A stretch of 64,000 bases of DNA from Nostoc sp. HK-01 (GTDB lineage: Bacteria > Cyanobacteriota > Cyanobacteriia > Cyanobacteriales > Nostocaceae): contig AP018318.1 of NCBI GenBank assembly GCA_003990705.1, forward strand, positions 5,877,001-5,941,000, read 5' to 3'. The notes beneath the pieces were generated by a model. That model saw only the letters and a list, made by a program, of their open reading frames with translations. It was not told the DNA's origin and made no database searches. The position numbers and the translations under genes are program-made. Shown here piece after piece: positions 8,604 to 18,100 of this stretch; within the stretch, counting starts at the first letter, position 1; every line of letters begins with the position of its first letter.

Positions 8604-9293
8604 ATGGCAACCACTTCCCTATCAGCGGGATTAGCAATTTTGGCAGGGACTTTAACAGTACTCTCGCCTTGTGTTTTGCCTGTTTTGCCTGTTTTGGTGG
8701 GGCGATCGCTTTCTACCCATCGCTATGGCCCGATAGCTCTAGTCGCGGGTTTAGTAGCTGGATTTGCCACAGCAGGTAGTTTGCTCGGAATTGCCAGCAG
8801 TTGGTTGGCTGGATTGGCCAGTACCTTGCGTTATGTAGGCATATTTATTCTGTTGTTCTTGGGTTTGCTATCAATCTTTCCTAAGTGGAGTTATCTGCTA
8901 CTGAGTTATTTGCAATTAGGCAGAATCAAAAGAACCACAGGAGTAGGATTAACCGGAGAATTTTGGTTAGGAACTCAGCTTGGTTTGTTGTGGACTCCTT
9001 GTGCCGGGCCTGTACTGGGGAGCATTTTAATTTTGGCAGCCAGCAAGCATGAAATTTGGGGGACATTTACGCTGTTATTGGCTTTTGGTGTAGGAGCCGC
9101 GTTACCGTTACTCGCGATCGCTTATGCTGGGCGTTATGCCAGTAAATCTTTGTTGGGTTTGCGTTCTCGAAGTGAAATGTTACACAGAGTTGGCGGTGTT
9201 TTAGTAGCCGCATCCGCGATCGCCATTCTTCTGGGTTGGGATGTGCAAATTCAACTGTGGTTAGCTCCTATGTTTCCCAGCCTCCCACTGTAA
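8604..9293 (+). CDS. CcdA-family cytochrome c biogenesis / thiol-disulfide transmembrane transporter
   Basis: This inner-membrane protein has six predicted helices and the CcdA signatures SPCVLPVLP (Cys23) and WTPCAGPVLG (Cys133). These two Cys form the redox pair that moves reducing equivalents from cytoplasmic thioredoxin across the membrane. The length (229 aa) fits CcdA rather than full DsbD. It is coupled to the preceding thioredoxin-like lipoprotein, its probable electron acceptor. Cyanobacteria usually have another CcdA for cytochrome c maturation, so this copy may serve the neighbouring envelope redox genes; that is inference. Confidence 0.88.
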   Translation: MATTSLSAGLAILAGTLTVLSPCVLPVLPVLVGRSLSTHRYGPIALVAGLVAGFATAGSLLGIASSWLAGLASTLRYVGIFILLFLGLLSIFPKWSYLLLSYLQLGRIKRTTGVGLTGEFWLGTQLGLLWTPCAGPVLGSILILAASKHEIWGTFTLLLAFGVGAALPLLAIAYAGRYASKSLLGLRSRSEMLHRVGGVLVAASAIAILLGWDVQIQLWLAPMFPSLPL

Positions 9294-9502
9294 ATTCTCC
9301 AACAACCAAAGCAAATTTTTGAGGTATTTTATAAATTCTTGCTAAATTTTCAGGGTTTTTCCATACTTTCAGTGTAGTTAATAGTAACTTCATGGTAAGT
9401 TGCAATTATGACAGTAATTATCCTGAATTTGCCAACACGAATGGTGCTAGTAAACCAGCGCAACAAATCAAGAGAGATAGCTGAATTGGAGGCTTTTGAG
9501 CC

Positions 9503-10012
9503 ATGCAAGGTAAATTAATAATTTTGAGTTTTGCTGCCTTGGCGATCGTTAGTTGTACAAAAGAGATCGCCACACAACCTACGGAAAAGCCTTCTAGCCA
9601 AAGTGTACAGAACGTTCAAGTTGCTGAGACGGCATCCCCCACAGCCTCAACACCACCGACAGAATCTCAAACACCAACAGTTGTCAAATCTGGTAGTTTT
9701 GTCAAAGGAGAACACGTAACTAAAGGCAGTGCCAGTATCGTTACTGAGAATGGTAAAAGCTTTTTAATATTAGATCAAAACTTCAAAACAGACAGCGGGC
9801 CAGACTTGTTTGTAATTTTACACCGCCAGAACAAACCGCAAATTTACGGGATAATTGAAAAAGATTACGCAAGTTTGGGACGTTTACAAAAAACATCTGG
9901 GACTCAACGCTATGCAATCCCAGATGATATAAAGATTGCAGATTTCGCCAGTACGGCAATTTGGTGTCGGAAGTTTAACGCTACCTTTGGTTATGCTGCC
10001 TTCAGCAAATAA
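9503..10012 (+). CDS. DM13-domain lipoprotein
   Basis: A lipoprotein signal (MQGKLIILSFAALAIVSC, lipidation at Cys18) and a Thr/Pro-rich linker precede a DM13 domain at about 62-169. Domain landmarks: KSGSFVKGEHVTKGSASI, the strand FLILDQNFKTDSGPDLFV and the C-terminal WCRKFNATFGYA containing the conserved Cys. DM13 has been proposed from comparative genomics to act in electron transfer; this is not proven here. A 209-bp gap separates it from ccdA, so it may have its own promoter. It lies in a run of redox genes on one strand. Confidence 0.8.
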   Translation: MQGKLIILSFAALAIVSCTKEIATQPTEKPSSQSVQNVQVAETASPTASTPPTESQTPTVVKSGSFVKGEHVTKGSASIVTENGKSFLILDQNFKTDSGPDLFVILHRQNKPQIYGIIEKDYASLGRLQKTSGTQRYAIPDDIKIADFASTAIWCRKFNATFGYAAFSK

Positions 10013-10208
10013 TCTCTAGTGCGCTTAATTATTGGTAATGAATATTAATTGGTAATAGATAAATACTTTTGTAATCATTCTCTTACCAATTTCCCAAAAG
10101 CATAAAGACGAGAAATAAACCTGATATAAGTATTAGGTATCCGTGATTCCATAAGGCAGTAGAACACCTGATCCATTTTAGGTTTGAATACAAAAACTAG
10201 GATTTTTT

Positions 10209-10817
10209 ATGGCTTCTTCTAAAGCTGGCAAACGTAGCAAACCTCCGGCGGGGCCGAAACAACAGTTGTCTGCCAAAATATTTCATGGCATCAATATCAT
10301 TAGTTTGATTGTGATGATTGGCAGTGGCTTGCAAATTTACAATGCTAATCCTGTGTTTGGTGGACGAGGAGCTTGGACATTTCCTCGCACATTCTTACTA
10401 GGAGGATGGTTAGGTGGGGGTCGTAATTGGCACTTTGCAGCAATGTGGCTATTTGCGCTGAACTTGTTAGCTTATGGTGCTTATATATTTTTCACAAAGC
10501 GTTGGGAAAAGCGGTTTGTTTCCCAAGGTGACTTGCAAGTTTTACAAAAAGGGCAGAATCCAAAACGGAAAAACTATGCTTGGCATCGGTTAATTTATAC
10601 CGGAATTGTACCAGTATTGATTCTGGCGATCGCCTCTGGGTTAGCAATGTACAAACCAGCCCAACTACATTGGTTATCTGGCTTATTTGGTAATTGGCAA
10701 ATCTTACGCGTAGTTCACTTTGTTAGCGTCCCCATCATTGTAGTATTTGTCATCGCTCATTTTCTGCTATCCCAGAAAGTCGGCGGTTATCGTCTGATTA
10801 AATCAATGTTTACTTAG
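10209..10817 (+). CDS. Cytochrome b561/b6-type membrane protein
   Basis: A 202-residue protein with four predicted transmembrane helices and helix-embedded His residues suited to two b hemes (candidates His26, His75, His126, His154, His170, His184). The basic N-terminus and the arrangement IFHGINIISL ... WHFAAMW ... AWHRLIYTG ... VVHFVSVPII resemble cytochrome b561 / hydrogenase-type cytochrome b subunits. It is followed 10 bp later by a molybdopterin oxidoreductase gene, as in heme-membrane subunits paired with sulfite-oxidase-fold enzymes. It probably transfers electrons between the quinone pool and that enzyme. Confidence 0.85.
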   Translation: MASSKAGKRSKPPAGPKQQLSAKIFHGINIISLIVMIGSGLQIYNANPVFGGRGAWTFPRTFLLGGWLGGGRNWHFAAMWLFALNLLAYGAYIFFTKRWEKRFVSQGDLQVLQKGQNPKRKNYAWHRLIYTGIVPVLILAIASGLAMYKPAQLHWLSGLFGNWQILRVVHFVSVPIIVVFVIAHFLLSQKVGGYRLIKSMFT

Positions 10818-10827
10818 AAGAGGTGGT

Positions 10828-11550
10828 ATGGAAGAATTCACAGCACCGCGCCATCTATTGACACGCCGTCGGTTGTTGCAACTATCGGGAATGTCCAGTA
10901 TGGGTCTACTCCTGAGCAGTTGTGGTACCAACCTACTGTCAGAGCAAGTCGGTAGCCTCACTGAGCCGCTGAACTTAAAAGTCGGCGAATTATTACTCAA
11001 AGCCCAGACACCAGTGCCAGAATTTCCCATCAATGCCATTGAACCAAATGCACTGTTAATCAATAGCTTTAATGGTACTCCTCAAATTGATCCTGCGACA
11101 TTTCGCCTGATCATAGATGGAGAAGTAAATCAGCCAATGCAATTAAGCATGGCAGACATCCAAAAATTGCCCCTTACCTCAATGGTAATCCGTCATGTGT
11201 GCGTCGAAGGTTGGGCGGCGATCGTTCAATGGGGAGGCGTGCGCTTAAGTGATTTGCTGAATTTGGTACAACCAAAATCTCAAGTTCGATACGCTTACTT
11301 TCAGTCTGCCGATGACTACTATGAAAGCTGGGATATTGCCTCGGTATTACACCCTCAAACCCTTATGGCTTATCAAAAAAATGGTCAGCCATTATCAGCA
11401 GAGAATGGTGCGCCATTGCGTCTTGCTGCTCCCATCAAGCTTGGTTATAAACAATCTAAATGGGTAACTCGCATTACATTAACTAGCACCCTCAGCAGTA
11501 AAAAAGGCTATTGGATTGACGAAGGTTATGAGTGGTTTGGTGGAATATAG
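10828..11550 (+). CDS. Tat-exported molybdopterin-dependent oxidoreductase (sulfite-oxidase fold)
   Basis: The leader is of Tat type (TRRRLLQLSG), ending in a lipobox-like LSSC. The mature part is a single oxidoreductase molybdopterin-binding domain: FRLIIDGEV, then the Mo-ligand Cys in IRHVCVEGWAAI (Cys125), and the pterin-binding APLRLAAPIKLGYK. At 240 aa it lacks the dimerisation domain of full sulfite oxidases, resembling the compact MsrP/YedY group. The cytochrome b gene just upstream parallels the MsrP-MsrQ pair, although this cytochrome is not clearly MsrQ. Substrate unknown; methionine-sulfoxide reduction is a reasonable guess. Confidence 0.85.
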   Translation: MEEFTAPRHLLTRRRLLQLSGMSSMGLLLSSCGTNLLSEQVGSLTEPLNLKVGELLLKAQTPVPEFPINAIEPNALLINSFNGTPQIDPATFRLIIDGEVNQPMQLSMADIQKLPLTSMVIRHVCVEGWAAIVQWGGVRLSDLLNLVQPKSQVRYAYFQSADDYYESWDIASVLHPQTLMAYQKNGQPLSAENGAPLRLAAPIKLGYKQSKWVTRITLTSTLSSKKGYWIDEGYEWFGGI

Positions 11551-11590
11551 TTAAATTTATGCAAATTCCACAATAGTAGGAGTATATTTA

Positions 11591-12403
11591 ATGCTCGCCC
11601 CGATGCCACAAAAAATCTGGCTAATATTCTTCACCGCTATTTTTGGGTTTACTATTCTCTCTCCTACTAACATTGCCATAGCCCAGCCAGAAACAGAAAC
11701 TCTACCAACTACTCTAGGGAAGCCGAAAAGAACAGTCCAGTCTGGTACTCGCGTGAGATTACGCCTACCACCATCTTTAGGAAACCCTAATCGCAGAGTA
11801 CCTGCGGCTACACGCGGGGGAACTTGTGTAGCCAAAAATCAAAATCTCACAGCCTTAATTCCTCAGTCAAACCTGGGGTTAACTACAGTGGGGAATCCCA
11901 CCTTATATTTCTTTATTCCCCAAAATACTGCTACTAATCTAGAATTAGTCATTCAAAATGACGATCAAGATGGACAAACTGTTTATCAACAGAAGTATCA
12001 GCCAAATACCAAAGCAGGAGTCATAGGAATACATCTACCACCGGACACTTTAGCTGTGAATCAAAAATATAAGTGGAATTTCTCAATCAAATGTAATTCC
12101 CAAGACCCTTCTTTAGATAAAGTCGTCCAAGGTACTATTCAACGTTTTGAAAATCCTTCACTGATGAATAAACTAGCACAAGCAACTCCTCAAGAGCGTG
12201 TGCTACTCTACGCAGATGCCGGAATCTGGCATGATGCCCTGGATACTTTAGCAAGATTGAGATACGCGCATCCTTATGATTTAAAACTCAAAGCTGATTG
12301 GGAAGCATTGTTAACAGCACCTGGAGTAGAGTTCGATGAAAAACTAGCACAAAAACCTTTAATTCCCGAAAAAGAAGCTCCAAAACTGTTGTTAAATAAT
12401 TGA
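11591..12403 (+). CDS. Secreted DUF928 protein, copy 1
   Basis: AGGAG lies ten bases before the ATG. A signal peptide (MPQKIWLIFFTAIFGFTIL part) leads to a 270-aa protein with the DUF928 core: CVAKNQNLTALIPQ, LGLTTVGNPTLYFFIPQ, the WNFSIKC strand, and a helical end with LYADAGIWHDALDTLARLR and DWEALL. It is one of three head-to-tail paralogues (31-bp and 26-bp gaps) and surely part of one transcript. DUF928 occurs mainly in cyanobacteria and has no proven function; the architecture suggests an envelope beta-sandwich plus a TPR-like helical pair. Confidence 0.85.
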   Translation: MLAPMPQKIWLIFFTAIFGFTILSPTNIAIAQPETETLPTTLGKPKRTVQSGTRVRLRLPPSLGNPNRRVPAATRGGTCVAKNQNLTALIPQSNLGLTTVGNPTLYFFIPQNTATNLELVIQNDDQDGQTVYQQKYQPNTKAGVIGIHLPPDTLAVNQKYKWNFSIKCNSQDPSLDKVVQGTIQRFENPSLMNKLAQATPQERVLLYADAGIWHDALDTLARLRYAHPYDLKLKADWEALLTAPGVEFDEKLAQKPLIPEKEAPKLLLNN

Positions 12404-12434
12404 GCAACACTTCCCCATAGCAGAAATCAAGCAG

Positions 12435-13361
12435 ATGATCTCCTCAAAACTACAAAAAATCGGGATAATAATTGTAGCGACAACTGTTGGTATCACTAGT
12501 GTTTTACCAGTAAATACCGCAATAGCCAGAGAAAAAATTATATTTGTCCCTCCGGTTCTTGGTAGCCCACAGAGATTAATCCCAGCAGGAACACGGGCGT
12601 ATGAACCACCGTCTGGGGGGAATGTAAATATAGACATCCTCCAAACACAACCAGCACCAATAGTACCGTCTACTCGTGGTTTTGGTGGTAACGGTGGTAA
12701 CATTGTTACTCCCCGTATTCAAAGGACGATTCCACCAAATCAAGACAGGAACGGAGCATCTGTAGCAGTTCCTAATCAATGTTTGTCAGGGAAAATACCG
12801 TTAACAGCTTTAATTCCCGAATCCCAATTAGGATTAACTACCCTGTCAAATCCTGCCTTGTTTTTTTATGTTCCCCAAACTTCTGCACCAGAATTAGAGC
12901 TAGTTGTTCAAAATGAAACTGAGCAAGAGGTTTACACACAGAAATATAAACCTAACAACAAAGCTGGCATAATTAGCATACGTCTGCCTGTTAATTCTTT
13001 GACAGTAAACAAACAATATAAATGGAAATTATCTGTAATATGTAATCCTACAGACAAGTCTCAAAATAAGGTTGTAGCTGGTTTGATACAACGCGTGCTA
13101 CCAGACTTACAACTGGTAAAAAAATTACAACAAGCAACTAGACAAGAGCGTGCAGTTTTGTATGCAGCAGCAGGCATTTGGCATGATGCTCTTGCTACTG
13201 TGGCACAAAGACGCTACTTGTTTCCTCATAATCCCGAAATAGCATCTGATTGGGAAGAATTGTTAACTACACCAAATGTCCGCTTGAATCAGGAAATCGT
13301 CAAGCAGCCTTTAATTCCTTCCCCAGAAGTCTTACCACCTAAAAACAAGCACAAATTTTAA
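12435..13361 (+). CDS. Secreted DUF928 protein, copy 2 (with extra Gly/Pro-rich insert)
   Basis: A signal peptide (MISSKLQKIGIIIVATTVGI) is followed by a variable Pro/Gly-rich stretch of about 50 residues (TRGFGGNGGNIVTPR) that the flanking copies lack. The DUF928 core then follows: IPLTALIPESQLGLTTLSNP, FFYVPQTSAPELELVVQN, KWKLSVIC, and the helical AAAGIWHDALATVAQRRY. At 308 aa it is the longest of the three. The insert sits just after the shared PAGTRA motif, so it may be a spacer or surface-exposed linker. Same transcript as copies 1 and 3. Confidence 0.85.
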   Translation: MISSKLQKIGIIIVATTVGITSVLPVNTAIAREKIIFVPPVLGSPQRLIPAGTRAYEPPSGGNVNIDILQTQPAPIVPSTRGFGGNGGNIVTPRIQRTIPPNQDRNGASVAVPNQCLSGKIPLTALIPESQLGLTTLSNPALFFYVPQTSAPELELVVQNETEQEVYTQKYKPNNKAGIISIRLPVNSLTVNKQYKWKLSVICNPTDKSQNKVVAGLIQRVLPDLQLVKKLQQATRQERAVLYAAAGIWHDALATVAQRRYLFPHNPEIASDWEELLTTPNVRLNQEIVKQPLIPSPEVLPPKNKHKF

Positions 13362-13387
13362 GCTCTAACCTAGAATTACATCTCATC

Positions 13388-14149
13388 ATGAACAACCTTT
13401 TACCAAGAAAATTTTTGTCTACAGTAATCTCTGCAATTGTGGGATTGACCATCTTAAGTTCTGTAGTGCCAGTACAAGCAGAAGTCAAGATTAATTTACC
13501 AAATTTAGGAAAAGGCCCTGGTAGAAGAGTTCCAGGTGGTTCCCGTGGCATAAATTGTGTCGCCAAGAATCAGTATCTGACTGCTATTGTGCCGATATCA
13601 AATATTGGGTTAACAACTATAGCTAATCCTAGTTTATATTTTTATATCCCTGACAATAAAGCACCAGAAGTAGAGTTAGTGGTGCAAGATGAAAATGAAC
13701 AAGAGGTTTACAAGCAAAAGTACAAACCTAGTGGTAATGCTGGTGTAGTTGGAGTGAGTTTACCAGACAACACTTTGGCTAAAGGTCAAAAATATAGATG
13801 GAATTTTTCAATTATTTGCAATACTCAAGACCGTTCTTTGGATAAGTTAGTTCAAGGAACTATCCAACGCATTGATAATCCACAATTGATGAGTAAGTTA
13901 GAAAACGCTTCTCCTCAAGAACGCTTGAAGTTGTATGCTGAGGCTGGTATTTGGCAAGATGCGCTTGATACTTTGGCAAAGTTGCGATATTCTCGCCCTC
14001 AAGATTCAGCACTCAAAGCTGATTGGGTAAGTTTGTTAACCACAGACGGCGTAAAATTAGATACACAAGTGGCTCAAGCACCATTAGTCCAAGGACAAAA
14101 TGTACTGCAACCAATTAATCAAACTTCAGAAGTGACTACACCTCAATAG
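13388..14149 (+). CDS. Secreted DUF928 protein, copy 3
   Basis: The shortest of the three paralogues (253 aa). It has a signal peptide (FLSTVISAIVGLTILSSV, cleavage near VQA-E), the common motif GPGRRVPGGSRG, then CVAKNQYLTAIVPISNIGLTT, the WNFSIICNTQD strand and the helical AEAGIWQDALDTLAKLRYSR. It is closer to copy 1 than to copy 2 in the core, by eye. A hairpin terminator about 150 bp downstream probably ends the operon. Confidence 0.85.
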   Translation: MNNLLPRKFLSTVISAIVGLTILSSVVPVQAEVKINLPNLGKGPGRRVPGGSRGINCVAKNQYLTAIVPISNIGLTTIANPSLYFYIPDNKAPEVELVVQDENEQEVYKQKYKPSGNAGVVGVSLPDNTLAKGQKYRWNFSIICNTQDRSLDKLVQGTIQRIDNPQLMSKLENASPQERLKLYAEAGIWQDALDTLAKLRYSRPQDSALKADWVSLLTTDGVKLDTQVAQAPLVQGQNVLQPINQTSEVTTPQ

Positions 14150-14165
14150 AGAAGCATTGTAGTAG

Positions 14166-14222
14166 GAAGCTATGGTTCGACTTTGCGCGAGTTGAGCGTA
14201 GTCGAAACTCGCCAATGTCAGG
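14166..14222. repeat. Dispersed intergenic hairpin repeat
   Basis: Between the DUF928 operon and its terminator there is a structured element: GGTTCGACTTTGCGCGAGTT followed by GAGCGTAGTCGAAACTCG. CGAGTT/AACTCG and GTTCGACT/AGTCGAAAC can pair. It resembles the dispersed repeats common between genes in Nostoc-type genomes. It is not coding. Confidence 0.45.
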
Positions 14223-14297
14223 AGACAAGGTAAAAAATAATCCTCTAAACCCATTCCTGGCAAGGAGTCCACATTTTTTTAGTGACATTAAATTCAG

Positions 14298-14329
14298 AAC
14301 CCTAGTTTCATGAAGAGATTAGGGTTTTT
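14298..14329 (+). terminator. Rho-independent terminator after the DUF928 operon
   Basis: AACCCTA (14298-14304) and TAGGGTT (14320-14326) pair across a 15-nt loop, and the stem runs into TTTTT (14325-14329). The position and the orientation of the T tract fit termination of the upstream plus-strand DUF928 genes. Confidence 0.65.
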
Positions 14330-14439
14330 GCTTGATGGCAAGTGCTGAGTATTTTCCATCAGATGTGCATACTCACAAAATATTCTACCTATTAACAATT
14401 GTGGCTGTATGTCAGCATTATTCATCTGAGGAGGATACT

Positions 14440-14709
14440 ATGACAACACAATTGTACTCCAAATTAATTGCCTCCTCTCTGGCATCTGGACTCATAGCTT
14501 TTGGTTATTCTGTACAGGGAGTTGCTGTCAACTTTAACGGACAAAACCTACATTCAGTAACAACTCTAGCTATTAACACTCCAGCAGATGAAATCAATCA
14601 AGCATCTTCAGAAACATCAATAAATCAGATGTCTGCGTATCAGGTGCAACCAGAATTCATGGTAGACGGGGGACTTCCTACACGACTAGTTGTTGCTGGT
14701 AGCCGTTAG
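14440..14709 (+). CDS. Small secreted hypothetical protein (89 aa)
   Basis: GAGGAGG five bases upstream selects the ATG at 14440; the longer frame from 14332 overlaps the terminator region. The 89-residue product starts with an amphipathic/hydrophobic leader (LIASSLASGLIAFGYSVQG) that looks like a signal peptide, then a polar body ending in PTRLVVAGSR. I do not recognise the family. Its stop overlaps by two bases the stop of a degraded gene on the other strand. Confidence 0.6.
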   Translation: MTTQLYSKLIASSLASGLIAFGYSVQGVAVNFNGQNLHSVTTLAINTPADEINQASSETSINQMSAYQVQPEFMVDGGLPTRLVVAGSR

Positions 14710-15079
14710 TCAGGTTGAGGTACTTGGCAGTAAGTTCCACGAGACCCCATATTAAAGTTAGAAATATTAGAGGAGTGAGCAACGAGAGTAACTTTGCCTT
14801 GACGATCGCGCATTAATATTGACGATACCACCATTATCTTCTGGCGCGGCATCAATATAACTAATTGCCGAGCTAATTAAACCATCACTCGCCACACTAT
14901 CAAAGGCGACAGTATCACCCGCTGTAATTGAGATATTACGGATTTTGGATTGATAATTGTTATCTGCGTCTAATTTCTGTCAATCCATCTGTCGCAATCA
15001 TCTTTAAATTGGTATCAGTCGTTTTACTTGTGAAAACATTATCACTATTGAGGAGTAATGCAAAATATCTCACAGGGAC
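14706..15079 (-). pseudogene. Frameshifted remnant of an unidentified gene
   Basis: Three minus-strand segments in different frames read like one protein. The first (about 15079-14980) ends in FTSKTTDTNLKMIATDGLTE. The middle (about 14975-14805) includes SKIRNISITAGDTVAFDSV and SSAISYIDAAPEDNGGIV. The last (14813-14706) reads QGKVTLVAHSSNISNFN and GSRGTYCQVPQPD, then TAA. The second junction is restored by adding a single base in a GCGCG run. Codon use and composition look coding throughout. No start codon remains and the family is not recognised. Sequencing error is an alternative, but two shifts plus a missing start favour decay. Confidence 0.5.
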
Positions 15080-15137
15080 TATTTATATGAATTTTGCAAA
15101 GGGGATTTTGGCTAAAATCCCCTTTTACATACCTGCA

Positions 15138-18100
15138 TTAGTGCAATGTTTCTTCTGGATGTGTCTTCATCAACCGTTCTGTGAAGGATTTAATCACGAT
15201 GTACAAAACGGGTACGACAAACAAACTTAAGAATGTGGCAATTAACATCCCACCAAAGACCGCAGTTCCTAAAGATTGACGGCTTCCTGCACCTGCGCCA
15301 GTTGCTACAGCTAGGGGAAAAATCCCCAAAAGCGTGGAAAAAGCAGTCATCAAAATTGGGCGTAAGCGTTCTTGAGAAGCTTCAATTACGGCTTTGGTAA
15401 TGGAAAGCCCCTGTTCTCGCAATTGGTTAGCAAATTCCACAATCAAAATCGCATTTTTACTTGCCAAACCAATCAACATAACTAGACCAATTTGACAGTA
15501 GACATCGTTAGCGAAACCCCGCATTGACTGGGCTAACAGTGCGCCAAAAATCGCTAAAGGCACTGAAAGCATAATAATTAAAGGGTCAATGTAATTTTCG
15601 TATTGGGCTGCTAGGACTAAGAAGACAAAGACTAATCCTAAGCCAAAAATCACGGGTGCTAAACCACCAGATTCTAGTTCTTCTAAGGCTGTACCTGACC
15701 ATTCGTAACCGTAACTGGATGGTAAAACTTGTTGAGCTACCTGTTCCATTTTTTGGATAGCGTCTCCCGAACTAGAGCCTGGTGCTGCGGAACCATTGAT
15801 TTCGATGGAGCGAAATAGATTGTAGTGGTTAATTGTTTGCGCTCCTGTGGTAGGAGTAATTTTCACCAAATTACTCAAAGGTATTATTTCATTCTTGCGA
15901 GAACGAACATATAATTGCCCGATATCTTGTGGGTTAGAGCGAAACTGTTGATCAGCTTGGACATACACCCGGTAGTTACGCTGCTGGAGGTTGAAGTCGT
16001 TGACATATTGCGCTCCTAAAGCAGTTTGCAAGGTGGTAAATATATCATCTACATTCACTTGCAGCGCATTGGTTTTGTTCCGGTCTACTTCTACAAGTAG
16101 CTGAGGTGTGTTAGCGGCAAAGGTGGTAAATACAGCTTGGAGTCCGGGGGTTTGATTGGCACGACCTAGCAATTGACCCATTGTTTGAACTAGGTTATCT
16201 AAACCGCCATTACCTCTGCGGTCTTGGAGTTGAAAGGTAAAACCACCAAAGTTACCCAAACCTTGAATCCCTGGGGGATTGACCGCAAAGATTCTCGCTT
16301 CAGGAATGGCGAAAAATTTGCCTTGTAATTTACCGATGAGGGCTTTTACTGTCTGATCTGGTCTTTCACGCTCTCCCCAAGGCTTTAATGTGGTAAAAAT
16401 AATACCACTATTGGCAGTACTTCCACTGAAACCAAAACCACCAACCGCAAAGGTGCCAACAACTTCGGGAATTTGCAGAATTTCTTTTTCTACTTGGGAC
16501 ATGACATCGCTAGTATATTGCAGCGACACCCCTTGTGGCCCTTGGATAATTGTGATGAAATAGCCTTGGTCTTCTTCGGGGAGAAAAGCTGTAGGTACGC
16601 TTGCATACAACCAAGCAGTCATTCCCAAAGAGACGATAAATAATCCAATAATGACGCTTTTAATGCCTGTGAGGAAATTGAGCGATCGCCGATATCCTTG
16701 CGTTACCCAGTCCAAAAATCTGTTAATCTGGTTAAAAATCCAACCTAGCCAACCCGTAGGTCTTTGCCCTTGACGCAGTAGCAAGGCACACAATGAAGGT
16801 GTGAGAGTCAGGGCGAAAAACGTCGAAATAGCAATAGAGAAGGCGATAGTTAAGGCAAATTGCCGATACAATGCACCTGTGGTTCCTGGAAAAAATGCCA
16901 CTGGCACAAACACCGCCATCAACACTAAAGAAGTAGCAATGACTGCACCAAATAATTCCGCCATTGATTCACTAGCGGCGCGGCGAGGATTTATGCCTTT
17001 ATCTTGAATAAAACGGCTGATTTGCTCAACCACAACGATCGCATCATCTACCACCATCCCTGATGCTAAGGTTAAACCAAATAAGGTCAAACTATTAATC
17101 GAAAAGTTAAATACTTTGACGAAGGCAAATGTCCCCACCAATGCTAGAGGAATCGTGAGTGCGGGAATCAGCGTCGTGCGCCAGTCTTGTAAGAATAAGA
17201 AAATGACGATGACCACCAACACCACAGCTTCAAATAGAGTCTTGATTACTTCTGCCAAAGACTCTTCCACAAACATAGTTGTGTCAAAAGCTACCTGATA
17301 TTTCATCCCTGGTGGAAAACTTGGAGCTAACTGCGCTATTGCCGCTTTCACTCCCTTGGCTACATCTAAAGCATTACTCCCAGGAACTTGATAAATACCC
17401 AACCCGACAGCATCCTTAGCCCGATATCGCAGAAATGTATTATAATTCTCTGCCCCTAATTCGGCTCGACCGATATCTTTGAGTTTGACTAAAGTCCCAT
17501 CATCTTCGGACTTAATCACAATTTCTTCAAATTCTTTTGGTTCTGTCAGTCGGCTGGCTGCACGGACATCAATTTGATATTGTTGTCCTTTGGGGGCAGG
17601 TTCTTGGCCAATTCTCCCTGCACCAATTTGCAAGTTTTGTTGTGCCAGTGCTGTTGTGACATCTTCTGTTGTTAATCCGCGTGTTGCTAACCGACTGGGA
17701 TCTAACCACAGGCGCATAGCATAGCGGCGTTCACCAAAAATGCGGACATCACCTACGCCTTTGACTCTTTTGAGCGCATCTGCTACGTACAGGTCAGCGT
17801 AGTTGCTCAAGAATGTGTTGTCATATTCTTTATTGTCGGTATATAAACCAATTCCTAAGAGAATATTGTTAGATTGCTTGCTGACTCTAACACCTGTACG
17901 CTGCACGACATCTGGTAATTGTGCCTCGGCAATGGAAACACGATTTTGGACATCAACAGCAGCCAAATCTTTATTGCGTGAGGCATCGAAGGTAACTGTA
18001 ATACTACTTGTACCATCGTTGCTGCTGCTGGAGGTCATATATCTCAGACCTTCAACTCCATTAATTTGTCTTTCTAAGATATTAGTGATGCCGCTTTCTA

